From Leuconostoc litchii (GTDB lineage Bacteria > Bacillota > Bacilli > Lactobacillales > Lactobacillaceae): a DNA stretch of 64,000 bases. Below, in pieces: positions 35,311 through 44,326 of the stretch. How positions within the stretch are numbered: position 1 is the stretch's first letter; each line of letters starts with the position of its first letter. The notes below the pieces were generated by a model. It had not been told where the DNA came from, ran no database searches, and saw nothing but the letters and a program-made list of their open reading frames with translations. The stretch is taken from NCBI RefSeq assembly GCF_008107645.1, contig NZ_SDGY01000005.1, forward strand, positions 84,790 through 148,789, read 5' to 3'. The translations under genes were made by a program, and so were the position numbers.

Positions 35311-37093
35311 ATCAGTTTGGTCTAAAAGCATACCCGTTAAAGAACAGATACATGTCATTTGGACATTGATTAAAATGGCCAAACCTTTTCGATCAATGTT
35401 TGTTTGGGCACTTGCTATTGGCGCTGTTTTTGCGTTATTGCAAGCTGCTGCACCACGTGTCATTTCTTACTATATGAGTAACTATTTGCATCAAACAAGT
35501 AACGTACCATTTAAAATTATGATTAGCTTTGCAATCTTAGTTGCGGTTATCCGTATTTTGCAGGCAATTACTGATGCCTTGAATGCTTATTACTTCACGG
35601 TAGCTGGTGAATATGCGCTTGAGGATATGCGTATACGTGTATTTAAAAAGTTGCATACTCTGGGCATGAAGTTTTTTGATGAAATGCCAGCTGGTTCATT
35701 AGTGACACGGGTGAATAATGATACAGCATCGTTAACTGATTTTTGGCGATTTTTCATGCAATTAACGTTTGCAGCTATGAGTATGATAGGTGCTTATATT
35801 GGTATGTGGACAATCAATATGCGAGCCACATTGCTTATGATGATTGTTGTACCGTTTATCATTACCAGTATTATGGTTTATCAGCGATTTTCATCGCGTC
35901 TATTTCGCCACATGCGCGAGCGTTTGTCTGCTTTAAACGCTAAGATTGCAGAAAGCGTTACGGGTATTGATGTTATTCAAGAATTTTATCAAGAAGAACG
36001 TTTTAAAAAGGAGTTCAGTAAAATTAATGGTGAATATTTTAATGCGCGTTTTAAAATGATTAAGGCTGATGCATTATTATTGGAACCAATGATTGATATG
36101 CTACTTGGTGGGGCAACAGTATTAGTTCTATGGTATTTTGGAGAGCTTTCTATACAAACCATTGTATCAGCAGGAACTATTTATGCTTTTACGACCTATT
36201 TAAATAATATTTTTAGTCCTTTAGAAAGTATCATGAATTTATTTAGTCCATTCCAGGAAGGATTAGTTTCAGGGTATCGTGTTTTAGGTATCTTAAACAA
36301 TGATGCATATGCACCCAAGCAGAGTCTAAATGCTGCAGGTGATATTATTAATGGTAAAATTGAGTTTAAGCATGTTAATTTTAGTTATGATGGTACACAT
36401 CCAATCTTAAAAGATTTGACTTTTACTGCTAATCCGGGAGATACAGTTGCTTTAGTTGGGCATACTGGCTCTGGGAAAAGCTCAACGATTAATACTTTGA
36501 TGCGTTTTTATGATTTTCAATCTGGAGAAATTTTGATTGATGGGCAAGATATTCGTGATATTTCCATGAATAATTTGCGGAAAAAAATGGGCTTGGTTTT
36601 GCAAGACCCATTCATGTTTTATGGTGACATTGCTTTCAATATTCGCATGTATAATAAGCAAATTACAGATGATCAAATCAAATCAGCAGCGGCCTTTGTT
36701 GGCGCTGACAAATTTATTGAAAAACTAGATGATGGTTATCATGCGAAGGTTCAAGAAGGTGGGTCGAGTTTTTCAGCTGGTGAAAAGCAATTGGTAAGTT
36801 TTGCACGTACTATCGTAGCAGATCCAAAGATATTGATTCTAGACGAAGCAACAGCTAATATCGATACCGAAACAGAAGCAAAAATTCAGCATTCATTGCT
36901 TAAGATGCGTCAAAATAGAACAACGATTGCTATTGCGCATCGTCTTTCCACTATTAAAGACGCTAATTTAATTTTGGTACTTGATGAAGGTGAGGTTGTG
37001 GAACGTGGAACTCATGACGAATTACTTGCTATGCATGGGAGATATTATGATCTATACAGACTGCAAGGTGTTCAGAATGAGGCTGCTGTATAA
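35294..37093 (+). CDS. Heterodimeric ABC multidrug exporter, catalytic subunit
   Basis: The 599-residue partner has six membrane helices, Walker A VGHTGSGKSS near residue 390, an altered signature FSAGEKQL and Walker B LILDEATANID with the canonical catalytic Glu. Together with the upstream subunit one ATP site is consensus-like and one is degenerate, the pattern of LmrCD/BmrCD. The ATG at 35294 has AAAGGGG about six bases upstream, and the frame is open further upstream within the preceding gene. Confidence 0.9.
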   Translation: MSEQNKSVWSKSIPVKEQIHVIWTLIKMAKPFRSMFVWALAIGAVFALLQAAAPRVISYYMSNYLHQTSNVPFKIMISFAILVAVIRILQAITDALNAYYFTVAGEYALEDMRIRVFKKLHTLGMKFFDEMPAGSLVTRVNNDTASLTDFWRFFMQLTFAAMSMIGAYIGMWTINMRATLLMMIVVPFIITSIMVYQRFSSRLFRHMRERLSALNAKIAESVTGIDVIQEFYQEERFKKEFSKINGEYFNARFKMIKADALLLEPMIDMLLGGATVLVLWYFGELSIQTIVSAGTIYAFTTYLNNIFSPLESIMNLFSPFQEGLVSGYRVLGILNNDAYAPKQSLNAAGDIINGKIEFKHVNFSYDGTHPILKDLTFTANPGDTVALVGHTGSGKSSTINTLMRFYDFQSGEILIDGQDIRDISMNNLRKKMGLVLQDPFMFYGDIAFNIRMYNKQITDDQIKSAAAFVGADKFIEKLDDGYHAKVQEGGSSFSAGEKQLVSFARTIVADPKILILDEATANIDTETEAKIQHSLLKMRQNRTTIAIAHRLSTIKDANLILVLDEGEVVERGTHDELLAMHGRYYDLYRLQGVQNEAAV

Positions 37094-37145
37094 GAAAATA
37101 TGTTGTATGTGAGTTATCCCCTGTCAGAAAACCTTACATATAACT

Positions 37146-37282
37146 TTGACTAAATTGAATAAGTATGCGTAAAATGGTACTTAGAGACATCTAATTTTTA
37201 GAAGATGTTGGAAGCTGGGAAAACCTGCTAATATCCTTTGCGCAATCTAGCGCTTGTGGTTAGGGAAAAGGAGAATTGATTA
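37146..37282 (+). promoter_or_regulatory. Promoter and structured leader of amino acid ABC operon
   Basis: TTGACT (37146-37151) and TAAAAT (37170-37175) are 18 bases apart, giving a leader of about 100 nt. It can fold into three hairpins: ACATCT/AGATGT (37187-37208); AGCTGG-GAAAA-CCTGCT (37213-37229); and a longer one pairing CTAA, CC and GCGC (37228-37243) with GCGC, GG and TTAG (37250-37263). The last abuts the AAAAGGAG ribosome site, so refolding could control translation. It does not match a riboswitch class that I recognise. Confidence 0.5.
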
Positions 37283-38020
37283 ATGTCAATGATAGAATTT
37301 AATAATGTAGAAAAATATTACGGTAAGTTCCATGCTTTAAAGAATATTAATTTGAAAATCGATAAGGGTGAAACCGTGGTACTTATCGGGCCATCAGGTT
37401 CAGGAAAATCAACGTTAATTCGTACAATCAATGGATTAGAAGAAATACAAGAGGGCAATCTCTTGGTTAATGGATTTGACTTGCATGATCCTAAGACTGA
37501 TATCAATCGTATTCGTAAGAATGTTGGTATGGTTTTCCAACATTTCAATCTATACAACAATAAATCTACTTTAGAAAATGTAATGCTTGCGCCACGATTA
37601 GTTTTGAAACGGAGTGAAGAAGAAAATAAGGCCACAGCCATGGCTTTGTTGGATAAAGTTGGCTTAGCTGATAAAGCAGCCAATATGCCGTCAGAATTAT
37701 CTGGTGGACAAAAACAACGTGCTGCTATTGCCCGTTCACTAGCAATGAAGCCAAAGGCTTTACTATTTGATGAACCAACGTCGGCGTTGGATCCAGAAAT
37801 GGTTGGTGATGTTTTGGATGTTATGCGTGATATTGCAAAAGATTCATCGATGACTATGCTGGTGGTTACGCACGAAATGAGCTTTGCCAAAGCTGTTGCC
37901 GATCGTGTTATTTTTATGGCTGACGGTGAAATATTAGAAGATAGTACGACCGAAGAATTCTTTAATAATCCTAAAGAACCGCGTGCGCAACAGTTCTTGA
38001 GTCAAGTTGATCACAAATAA
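37283..38020 (+). CDS. Polar amino acid ABC transporter ATP-binding protein
   Basis: The 245-residue ATPase belongs to the GlnQ/HisP group: Walker [19 protein letters not shown] near residue 33, [20 protein letters not shown] with the Q-loop near 85, signature [13 protein letters not shown] near 140, Walker [16 protein letters not shown] near 160 and H-loop VVTHEMSFA near 195. It energises import by the two permeases that follow. The substrate (glutamine, glutamate or similar) cannot be fixed from sequence. Confidence 0.94.
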   Translation: MSMIEFNNVEKYYGKFHALKNINLKIDKGETVVLIGPSGSGKSTLIRTINGLEEIQEGNLLVNGFDLHDPKTDINRIRKNVGMVFQHFNLYNNKSTLENVMLAPRLVLKRSEEENKATAMALLDKVGLADKAANMPSELSGGQKQRAAIARSLAMKPKALLFDEPTSALDPEMVGDVLDVMRDIAKDSSMTMLVVTHEMSFAKAVADRVIFMADGEILEDSTTEEFFNNPKEPRAQQFLSQVDHK

Positions 38021-38051
38021 AATTTTTAGATTTGGAGGAATGCGTTTTAGG

Positions 38052-38120
38052 ATGTATATAGCAAAGTTTACAATCTTTGTTATATTTCCTTTTGCGCGAT
38101 GTTACTATGGAAAAAGCTAA
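38052..38120 (+). CDS. Short ORF overlapping the binding-protein start
   Basis: A 22-codon ORF (same frame as an ATG at 38040) follows the only good ribosome site here, GGAGG at 38034-38038, and stops 14 bases inside the binding-protein gene in another frame. The binding-protein ATG lacks its own site, so coupling is plausible. Spacing from GGAGG is either too short (38040) or long (38052), which weakens the case. Confidence 0.3.
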   Translation: MYIAKFTIFVIFPFARCYYGKS

Positions 38121-38973
38121 AAAAAGACAGTTTGGTATTATAGCTACAATCGTTTTAGCTGCCGTTATTGTCCTTGGTTTATTATGGGCCACAGCTGCTG
38201 CTAAACAAAATGAAGAACACCAAGATACTTTACAACGTGTTGAGAAACTAGGTCGAATTGTTTGGGGTGTGAAGTCTGACACAAAATTATTTGGTTTAAT
38301 GAATACAAAGACAGGTATTTCAGAAGGGTTTGATGTTGATATAGCTAAAGCGTTAACCGTGCAAATATCAAAACAAACAGGCGTACCACTCTCTGCAGAA
38401 TTTGTACCAGTGTCTTCATCTTCAAAAATACAATTGTTGAAGAATACTAACATTGATGGCACTGTATCAACAATGACAATTACACCTGAGCGTGAAAAAA
38501 TAATTGATTATACCAATCAATATTTTGATGCTGGACAGTCTATTTTGGTTAAGAAAGATTCAGGTATTAAGTCGATCAAAGATATGAATGCCTCAAAATA
38601 TACGGTGATTGTGGTTGTTGGTACCACTGCAGCTGAAGAAACCAAAAAGTTTGCACCAAAGGCTAAAATATTAGCAGTGCAAGACTATGCCACTGGTATG
38701 CAGGCATTAAAAGCAGGTCAAGGTCAAGCAATGTCGACTGATAATGCTATCTTGTATGGGTTTGCTACGGAGAACCCAGATTATCAAATTGTAGGTGGAA
38801 CATTTACCCACGGTCCTTATGGTATTGCCTTTGATAATAACCAACGACCAATGGTTAAAGAAACTAATAAGGCGCTAGCAACTATTAAGAAAAACGGCGT
38901 CTATAATAAATTAATTAAGAAGTGGTTCAGTGATGTGCCAGGACTTGATTGGCATGAATTGGAGGCGAAATAA
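38107..38973 (+). CDS. Polar amino acid ABC transporter substrate-binding protein
   Basis: The 288-residue protein has an N-terminal hydrophobic segment (about residues 9-30) and a family-3 solute-binding domain: GRIVWGVKSDTKLFGLMN, ISEGFDVDIAKALT, GTVSTMTITPEREKIIDYTNQYFDAG and YGIAFDNNQRPM. It has no lipobox cysteine, so unlike most Gram-positive binding proteins it is probably held by an uncleaved helix. It overlaps the next permease gene by one base. The start is uncertain because no ribosome site lies before it. Confidence 0.88.
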   Translation: MEKAKKRQFGIIATIVLAAVIVLGLLWATAAAKQNEEHQDTLQRVEKLGRIVWGVKSDTKLFGLMNTKTGISEGFDVDIAKALTVQISKQTGVPLSAEFVPVSSSSKIQLLKNTNIDGTVSTMTITPEREKIIDYTNQYFDAGQSILVKKDSGIKSIKDMNASKYTVIVVVGTTAAEETKKFAPKAKILAVQDYATGMQALKAGQGQAMSTDNAILYGFATENPDYQIVGGTFTHGPYGIAFDNNQRPMVKETNKALATIKKNGVYNKLIKKWFSDVPGLDWHELEAK

Positions 38974-39614
38974 TGAGTTTACTGCAAAATAATTTCCCAA
39001 CGTTCCTGCAAGGATTTGGCTATACTTTATTATCAAGTATTATTGCACTAATCATTTCCATGATTTTGGGCACATTCTTTGCTATTTTACAAATTTTGCC
39101 ACAAAAATGGGCGCAAAAAATTGGTAATGTATATGTGCAAGTATTTCGCAACATTCCATTATTAATTATTACCTTCTTCTTCTTCCTAGTTGTTGCTAAG
39201 GTTATCCCAATGAATGGGTTTGCAGCTGGAACTATCGCATTATCATTATATACATCAGCTTTTATTGCTGAAACAGTTCGTGCGGGTATCCTCTCTGTTG
39301 ATAATGGACAAATGGAAGGGGCGCGTGCAAATGGTCTATCTTTTGGTCAAAGTATGCGTTACATTATCTTACCACAAGCATTCAAAATCGCCTTGCCTTC
39401 ACTAGGTAATCAGTTTATCAATTTGGTTAAAAATTCATCAATTTTGGCCTTTGTTGGTGGTCTAGACTTAATGTATCAAGGAAATATGGTGGCTGCTACT
39501 ACATTTGATACATTCACCACGTATATAGTGGTGGCAATCTTTTATCTTGTGATTACATTACCACTAAGTTATTACATGCAAAATCTTGAACGTAGACTAA
39601 AACACGCAGCATAA
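38973..39614 (+). CDS. Polar amino acid ABC transporter permease
   Basis: The 213-residue membrane protein has about five helices and the HisM/GlnP motif: VFRNIPLLIITFFFFL near residue 50, and the EAA-like cytoplasmic loop ARANGLSFGQSMRYIILPQAFKIALPSLGNQ near 110-140. It pairs with the next gene to form the membrane channel. The ATG overlaps the binding-protein stop (TAATG). Confidence 0.93.
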   Translation: MSLLQNNFPTFLQGFGYTLLSSIIALIISMILGTFFAILQILPQKWAQKIGNVYVQVFRNIPLLIITFFFFLVVAKVIPMNGFAAGTIALSLYTSAFIAETVRAGILSVDNGQMEGARANGLSFGQSMRYIILPQAFKIALPSLGNQFINLVKNSSILAFVGGLDLMYQGNMVAATTFDTFTTYIVVAIFYLVITLPLSYYMQNLERRLKHAA

Positions 39615-39624
39615 GGAGGACAGT

Positions 39625-40284
39625 ATGGTTACATTAGGAATTTTTGACGCCTTTACACCGCAAAACGTCCAATATTTGTTGGGTGGATTAGGCGTTACAG
39701 TTGGCGTATCAGTTATATCGGTTATCTTAAGTTTCATTGCTGGTTCAATAATTGGCATTGTTCAGTTTGAGCGGATTCCATATTTTTCTACATTCGTTGG
39801 TACAATTAATAATATTATTCGTAATTTACCATTATTGTTAATTATTTTCTTCGTCTATTTTGCGCTACCCAAACTTGGTATTCACTTACCAATATTCTGG
39901 GCGACAGTCGTTGCAATGAGTACATTTGAATCATCGATGCTTGCTGAAATTGTACGCGGTGGTTTAGAATCTATTGATAAGGGACAATTTGAAGGCGCCC
40001 GTGCAAATGGACTAACGAATATTCAAACAATGGTTTATATTGTTTTGCCACAAGCGTATAAGAAAATGATTCCACCAATTATTTCACAATTGATTTCATT
40101 GGTTAAAGATACAAGCCTTGCAATGGGTATTGTCTTATCAGAAATGACATACCGTGGGCAAATTGTATATGCTCAAAATTCCACTTATATTATTCCGGTT
40201 TTGATTGCAATTACATTGGTTTACTTCTTGTTGAATTATGGCCTATCGTTAATTGCTAAGTGGTTTGATCGCCGATTAGCTTAA
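39625..40284 (+). CDS. Polar amino acid ABC transporter permease
   Basis: The 219-residue second permease shows the same family pattern (IIRNLPLLLIIFFVYFALP near residue 62; ARANGLTNIQTMVYIVLPQAYKKMIPP near 128). AAGGAGG precedes the ATG, 10 bases after the first permease. Both permeases differ enough to act as a heterodimer with the ATPase dimer. Confidence 0.93.
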   Translation: MVTLGIFDAFTPQNVQYLLGGLGVTVGVSVISVILSFIAGSIIGIVQFERIPYFSTFVGTINNIIRNLPLLLIIFFVYFALPKLGIHLPIFWATVVAMSTFESSMLAEIVRGGLESIDKGQFEGARANGLTNIQTMVYIVLPQAYKKMIPPIISQLISLVKDTSLAMGIVLSEMTYRGQIVYAQNSTYIIPVLIAITLVYFLLNYGLSLIAKWFDRRLA

Positions 40285-40304
40285 AGGCATTTATCATTTT
40301 TAAT

Positions 40305-40397
40305 AAAAGTATGATTTTTTCTTAGAGAATAAGCTTTACATTTGATGTGAAGCGTTTAATATTATTCTCTATAAACTTAAAAAATCATACTTTTTTT
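40305..40397. terminator. Large nested hairpin terminator after the amino acid ABC operon
   Basis: The outer stem AAAAGTATGATTTTTT / AAAAAATCATACTTTT (40305-40320, 40379-40394) ends in a T run. Inside lie a second stem TAGAGAATAA / TTATTCTCTA and a third GCTTTACA / TGTGAAGC with one G-T pair. The total span of about 90 bases is unusually long for a simple terminator. Confidence 0.75.
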
Positions 40398-40526
40398 ATT
40401 TTATTCTTAACCTAATCAATTTATTAATGTAGCAAAAATTAGAAATTTAAAAATAATAATAGGATTTTTAGCATATAAAGTTGCTGTAATGGTCTATTTT
40501 GTTAGTATTCCTAACATTTTTTAAAA

Positions 40527-40556
40527 TTGCAACAAAATATTAAACTCTAATATAAA
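40527..40556 (+). promoter_or_regulatory. oppA promoter
   Basis: TTGCAA (40527-40532) and TATAAA (40551-40556) are 18 bases apart. The 5' leader of about 70 bases ends in GGGAGG before the ATG. A small TGTTAG/CTAACA hairpin lies just upstream of the -35. The rest of 40398-40526 is AT-rich with nothing recognisable. Confidence 0.6.
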
Positions 40557-40635
40557 TGAGTTGCAAATGAGAAAACGACGTGGTAAACTAAAAATCATTA
40601 ATACACTAAAAAGTATATCGGGAGGATATATCTTC

Positions 40636-42273
40636 ATGGATACATGGAAAAAATGGGCGATTGGTGCGGCCGTTGTGGTTGTTGCCGGTGCTGGAACGCG
40701 CGCAGCTGGTCTCTGGGGCGGTTCAAACGGTTCTGATAAAGATACGCTTAACCTCACATTTCCAACACCGATTCAGACGTTGGACATATCAAAAAATACA
40801 GACCAATATTCTGGTACAGTTATTGGTAATACAGGATCTAACCTATTACGCGTCAATGCTAAAGGTAAGACGGTTCCTGATTTGGCAAAATCCGTTAAAG
40901 TCTCTAAAGATGGGTTAACTTATACTGCAACACTTAGAAGTGGGTTGAAGTATTCTGATGGTTCAAAATTAACTGCCGAAGATTTTGTGTATTCATGGCA
41001 ACGTATTGTGAATCCTAAGACTGCTTCTCAATACGCCTATCTATCATCCGGTGTGAAAAACGCTGATGCGATTGTAGCTGGTAAGGAAGATGTAAAAAAC
41101 CTCGGTGTTAAGGCTGACGGCAATAAGGTTGTCTTTACGTTAGAACGACCATTACCGCAATTTGAATATTTGCTAACTTTTGCTAACTTTATGCCACAAA
41201 AGCAAAGCTTTGTCGAAAAGCAGGGTAAGAAGTATGGTACGACATCTGCTAAACAAATCTATTCAGGACCCTATAAGTTTGAGGGGTGGAATGGAACAAA
41301 TAATAAGTTCAAGATGGTCAAGAACGATAATTATTGGGATGCTAAGAGTGTGAAGACGAAAGAAATTACATGGCAAGTTATTCAAAAGCCGGAAACCGCT
41401 GTTCAACTTTATAAGCAGGGTAAGCTAGATCGTACAACCATATCTGATACACCTGAATTATATAAAGCCAACAAAAATAATAAGGATGTTGTAAAACAGC
41501 CTGAAGCAACAACAAGTTATATTGAATATAATCAAACTGGTAAGAACAAATTCTTAGCTAACACGAAGATTCGACAGGCTTTGAACTTGGCCACTAATCG
41601 TAAGGAATTAACGGATCAAGTTACATCTGGTATTTCTACTGCTGCAACAGGTTTGGCACCAGAAGGATTAGCTAAAACAGCATCTGGTAAAGATTTGGCT
41701 GCATATGTTGCACCAGGATATAAATATGATGCAACCGCTGCTGCCAAGCTATTTGCTGAAGGACTAAAGGAAGTTGGTGAAACGAAAATGAGTTTCACCA
41801 TTACCACAGATGCTGATTCTCCTGCTGGTAAATCAACCTTGGATTACCTTAAGGGTTCTATGGAAAAAGCCTTGCCAGGACTGACGGTTAACGAAAAATT
41901 TGTACCATTTAAGCAACGTTTGTCTGACTCACAAACTCAAAACTTTGATGCCGTTGTATCGCTTTGGGGTGGAGACTATCCAGAAGGATCAACATTCTAT
42001 GATTTGTTTAAAGATGGTGCTTCTTATAACAACGGTCAATTTAAGAATAGCGCTTATACTAAAGCGGTTGAAAAGGCCGAAACTACTGATGCATTGAATG
42101 CTTCAGCTAGAGATGAGGATTATAAAGAAGCGGAAGCAGCATTGTATAAAGATGCTAACATTAATCCATTATACTTCCGCTCAAAGTACGCATTATCTCG
42201 TTCAAACGTTAAGGATATAATTATTAATACTACTGGTTTGAATATGGACTTGAAGTATGCTTATCGTAAGTAA
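40636..42273 (+). CDS. oppA: Oligopeptide ABC transporter substrate-binding protein
   Basis: The 545-residue protein is a family-5 solute-binding protein: TFPTPIQTLDISKNTDQYS, the LRSGLKYSDGSKLTAEDFVYSW signature near residue 100, NTKIRQALNLATNRKEL near 300, and VVSLWGGDYPEGSTFYD near 440. It delivers peptides to OppBC. The N-terminal hydrophobic segment (residues 7-22) is followed by GTRAAGLWGGSNGSD with no lipobox cysteine, unlike typical lactic acid bacterial OppA lipoproteins. The start at 40636 has GGAGG ten bases upstream; the in-frame stretch back to 40561 contains that ribosome site and is not coding. Confidence 0.92.
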   Translation: MDTWKKWAIGAAVVVVAGAGTRAAGLWGGSNGSDKDTLNLTFPTPIQTLDISKNTDQYSGTVIGNTGSNLLRVNAKGKTVPDLAKSVKVSKDGLTYTATLRSGLKYSDGSKLTAEDFVYSWQRIVNPKTASQYAYLSSGVKNADAIVAGKEDVKNLGVKADGNKVVFTLERPLPQFEYLLTFANFMPQKQSFVEKQGKKYGTTSAKQIYSGPYKFEGWNGTNNKFKMVKNDNYWDAKSVKTKEITWQVIQKPETAVQLYKQGKLDRTTISDTPELYKANKNNKDVVKQPEATTSYIEYNQTGKNKFLANTKIRQALNLATNRKELTDQVTSGISTAATGLAPEGLAKTASGKDLAAYVAPGYKYDATAAAKLFAEGLKEVGETKMSFTITTDADSPAGKSTLDYLKGSMEKALPGLTVNEKFVPFKQRLSDSQTQNFDAVVSLWGGDYPEGSTFYDLFKDGASYNNGQFKNSAYTKAVEKAETTDALNASARDEDYKEAEAALYKDANINPLYFRSKYALSRSNVKDIIINTTGLNMDLKYAYRK

Positions 42274-42312
42274 GCGATTTATGGTAGAATTAACCTATAT
42301 TTAATCAAAATG

Positions 42313-42338
42313 AGAATTGACGATTGTCAATTCTTATT
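42313..42338 (+). terminator. Intercistronic hairpin between oppA and oppB
   Basis: AGAATTGAC pairs perfectly with GTCAATTCT around GATT, followed by TATTTATT. The weak T tract suggests partial termination or 3'-end protection of oppA mRNA, so that the binding protein is made in excess of the permease. Confidence 0.65.
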
Positions 42339-42356
42339 TATTAGAAAGATAAGACT

Positions 42357-43274
42357 ATGTTGAAATATATTTTAAAGCGATTAATTCTTTTGATCTTCAC
42401 GTTATTTTTGGTTATTACGGCGACATTTTTCTTGATGCAAATCATGCCTGGCACGCCTTTTAATAATCCAAAGTTGACACCAGAAATGATTGCGCAATTG
42501 AATAAGGCGTATGGGTTGGATTTGCCACTTTGGCATCAATACCTTAATTATATGATTAACGCTACTCATGGTGATTTTGGAACATCGTTCCAGTATCAAA
42601 ATCAAAGTGTCGGTATGTTGATTGGTCAGCGTCTACCAATCTCTGCTCAACTTGGCGCACAAGCATTAGTCATAGGTGTAATTGCTGGGCTATTCATGGG
42701 GGCAATCTCTGCGCGAAATAAAAATAATAAAATTGATGGTACCTTAGGTGTTGTATCAACCTTAGGTATTTCAGTACCAAGTTTTATTTTAGCAATTATT
42801 CTCTTGTATTTGTTTGGGTTCAAATGGCCACTATTTCCTGTCTCTGGTTGGGGAGATTCGTTCTCTGAATCTGTGTTACCAACGATTGCGTTAGCTGTTG
42901 GCCCTGCAGCAATTGTGACACGTTTTGTTCGTTCAGAGATGATAGAAGCTTTAAGTTCAGATTATGTGCAGTTAGCACGCGCAAAAGGGCTTAGTGAAAA
43001 AGAAATTGTTAATAAACATGCTTACCGTAATTCGATGATTCCAGTTTTGACATTAATTGGTCCGATGGCAGCAGGTTTATTGACAGGTTCAACTTTGATT
43101 GAAAATATTTTTTCAATTCCAGGTATTGGACAACAGTTTGTTTCGTCTATTCCCACAAAAGATTTTCCAGTAATTATGGGTACCACAATTGTTTATGCCC
43201 TAATGTTGATGGTTATGATTTTGATTACGGATATTTTGACGGCTATTGTTGATCCGCGTGTTCGTTTGCAATAA
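42357..43274 (+). CDS. oppB: Oligopeptide ABC transporter permease OppB
   Basis: The 305-residue protein has six membrane helices and the OppB pattern: MPGTPFNNPKLTPEMIAQLNKAYGLDLP near residues 30-60 in the first external loop, and the EAA loop DYVQLARAKGLSEKEIVNKHAYRNSMIPVLT near 200-230. It forms the channel with OppC. Only a weak AGAAAG site precedes the ATG. Confidence 0.94.
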   Translation: MLKYILKRLILLIFTLFLVITATFFLMQIMPGTPFNNPKLTPEMIAQLNKAYGLDLPLWHQYLNYMINATHGDFGTSFQYQNQSVGMLIGQRLPISAQLGAQALVIGVIAGLFMGAISARNKNNKIDGTLGVVSTLGISVPSFILAIILLYLFGFKWPLFPVSGWGDSFSESVLPTIALAVGPAAIVTRFVRSEMIEALSSDYVQLARAKGLSEKEIVNKHAYRNSMIPVLTLIGPMAAGLLTGSTLIENIFSIPGIGQQFVSSIPTKDFPVIMGTTIVYALMLMVMILITDILTAIVDPRVRLQ

Positions 43275-43285
43275 GGAGGCTCATG

Positions 43286-44311
43286 ATGGCTGCAAATACT
43301 GAAGATTTTGTCATTGTTGGCGCAAAAAGCTCTGATGCCAACGAACATATTGCTAAACCAGCTTTGTCATTTTGGCAAGATGCTTGGCGCCGCTTAAAAT
43401 TAAATAAACTAGCAGTAGTATCAATGTGGTTCTTGATATTTATTCTTGGGTTCGCTATTGTGTCAAATATCTTTGTGACACAAAATGATGCGAATTCATT
43501 TGATTCTGATAATGTTGGTAAATACAAGAATTTGCCACCTAAATCAGGATTACCTATTCCTGGTTGGAACGGTAAAATAAAAGAGCCTGGCGCAACTGAG
43601 TCAACAGATCCATATGCAAATAGTAATGTGAAAAAGAATTATCTATTTGGAACAGACACAATTGGTCGTTCATTAGGAAAAAGAGTTATCGTTGGCCTGA
43701 GGATTTCTTTGTTAGTCGCTATTTCAGCTACATTAATTGATTTGCTTATAGGTGTTTCTTATGGCGTTTTTTCCGGTTGGAAAGGTGGCACAATTGATGT
43801 TGTGATGCAAAGAATTATTGAAATTATGTCATCTGTCCCCAATCTAATTGTTGTTACAATGATTGGTTTGTTACTTGGAAGTGGTGTGACATCTATTATT
43901 ATTGCCATAGCTTTGACGGGGTGGTTGAGTATGGCGCGGCAAGTTCGTAATATGACGCTTTCTCTGAAAGAACGTGATTATGTACTAGCTGCAAAATCGT
44001 TAGGAGAAAGTTCTACTAAAATTGCTATTAAGCATTTGATACCAAATATGGCTGGAACGATTATTGTTCAAATTATGATGACGGTTCCCAATGCTATTAT
44101 GTTTGAAGCTGTTTTGTCGGCGATTAATTTGGGGGTCAAGCCACCAACGGCATCGTTAGGATCATTGATTTCTGATGCTCAAAGTATGTTGCAATTTTAT
44201 CCTTATCAAATTCTAATTCCTTCAGCTGTCTTGGTGTTGATTTCGTTAGCATTTATTCTATTGGGTGATGGACTACGAGATGCATTTGATCCGCGTGCAA
44301 GTGAAGATTAA
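43286..44311 (+). CDS. oppC: Oligopeptide ABC transporter permease OppC
   Basis: The 341-residue protein begins with an N-terminal cytoplasmic tail, then FWQDAWRRLKLNKLAVVSMWFL, a typical OppC opening. An extracytoplasmic loop of about 80 residues follows, then five helices with the EAA loop RDYVLAAKSLGESSTKIAIKHLIPN near residue 235. Of two adjacent ATGs (43283, 43286) the second has better spacing from AAGGAGG. Confidence 0.93.
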   Translation: MAANTEDFVIVGAKSSDANEHIAKPALSFWQDAWRRLKLNKLAVVSMWFLIFILGFAIVSNIFVTQNDANSFDSDNVGKYKNLPPKSGLPIPGWNGKIKEPGATESTDPYANSNVKKNYLFGTDTIGRSLGKRVIVGLRISLLVAISATLIDLLIGVSYGVFSGWKGGTIDVVMQRIIEIMSSVPNLIVVTMIGLLLGSGVTSIIIAIALTGWLSMARQVRNMTLSLKERDYVLAAKSLGESSTKIAIKHLIPNMAGTIIVQIMMTVPNAIMFEAVLSAINLGVKPPTASLGSLISDAQSMLQFYPYQILIPSAVLVLISLAFILLGDGLRDAFDPRASED

Positions 44312-44326
44312 GAGGTACATGTATAA

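Noticed and set aside
37213..37263. Known riboswitch identity for the amino acid ABC leader (SAM, preQ1, THF, ydaO)
   Set aside because: The conserved cores of these classes, as I recall them, are absent.
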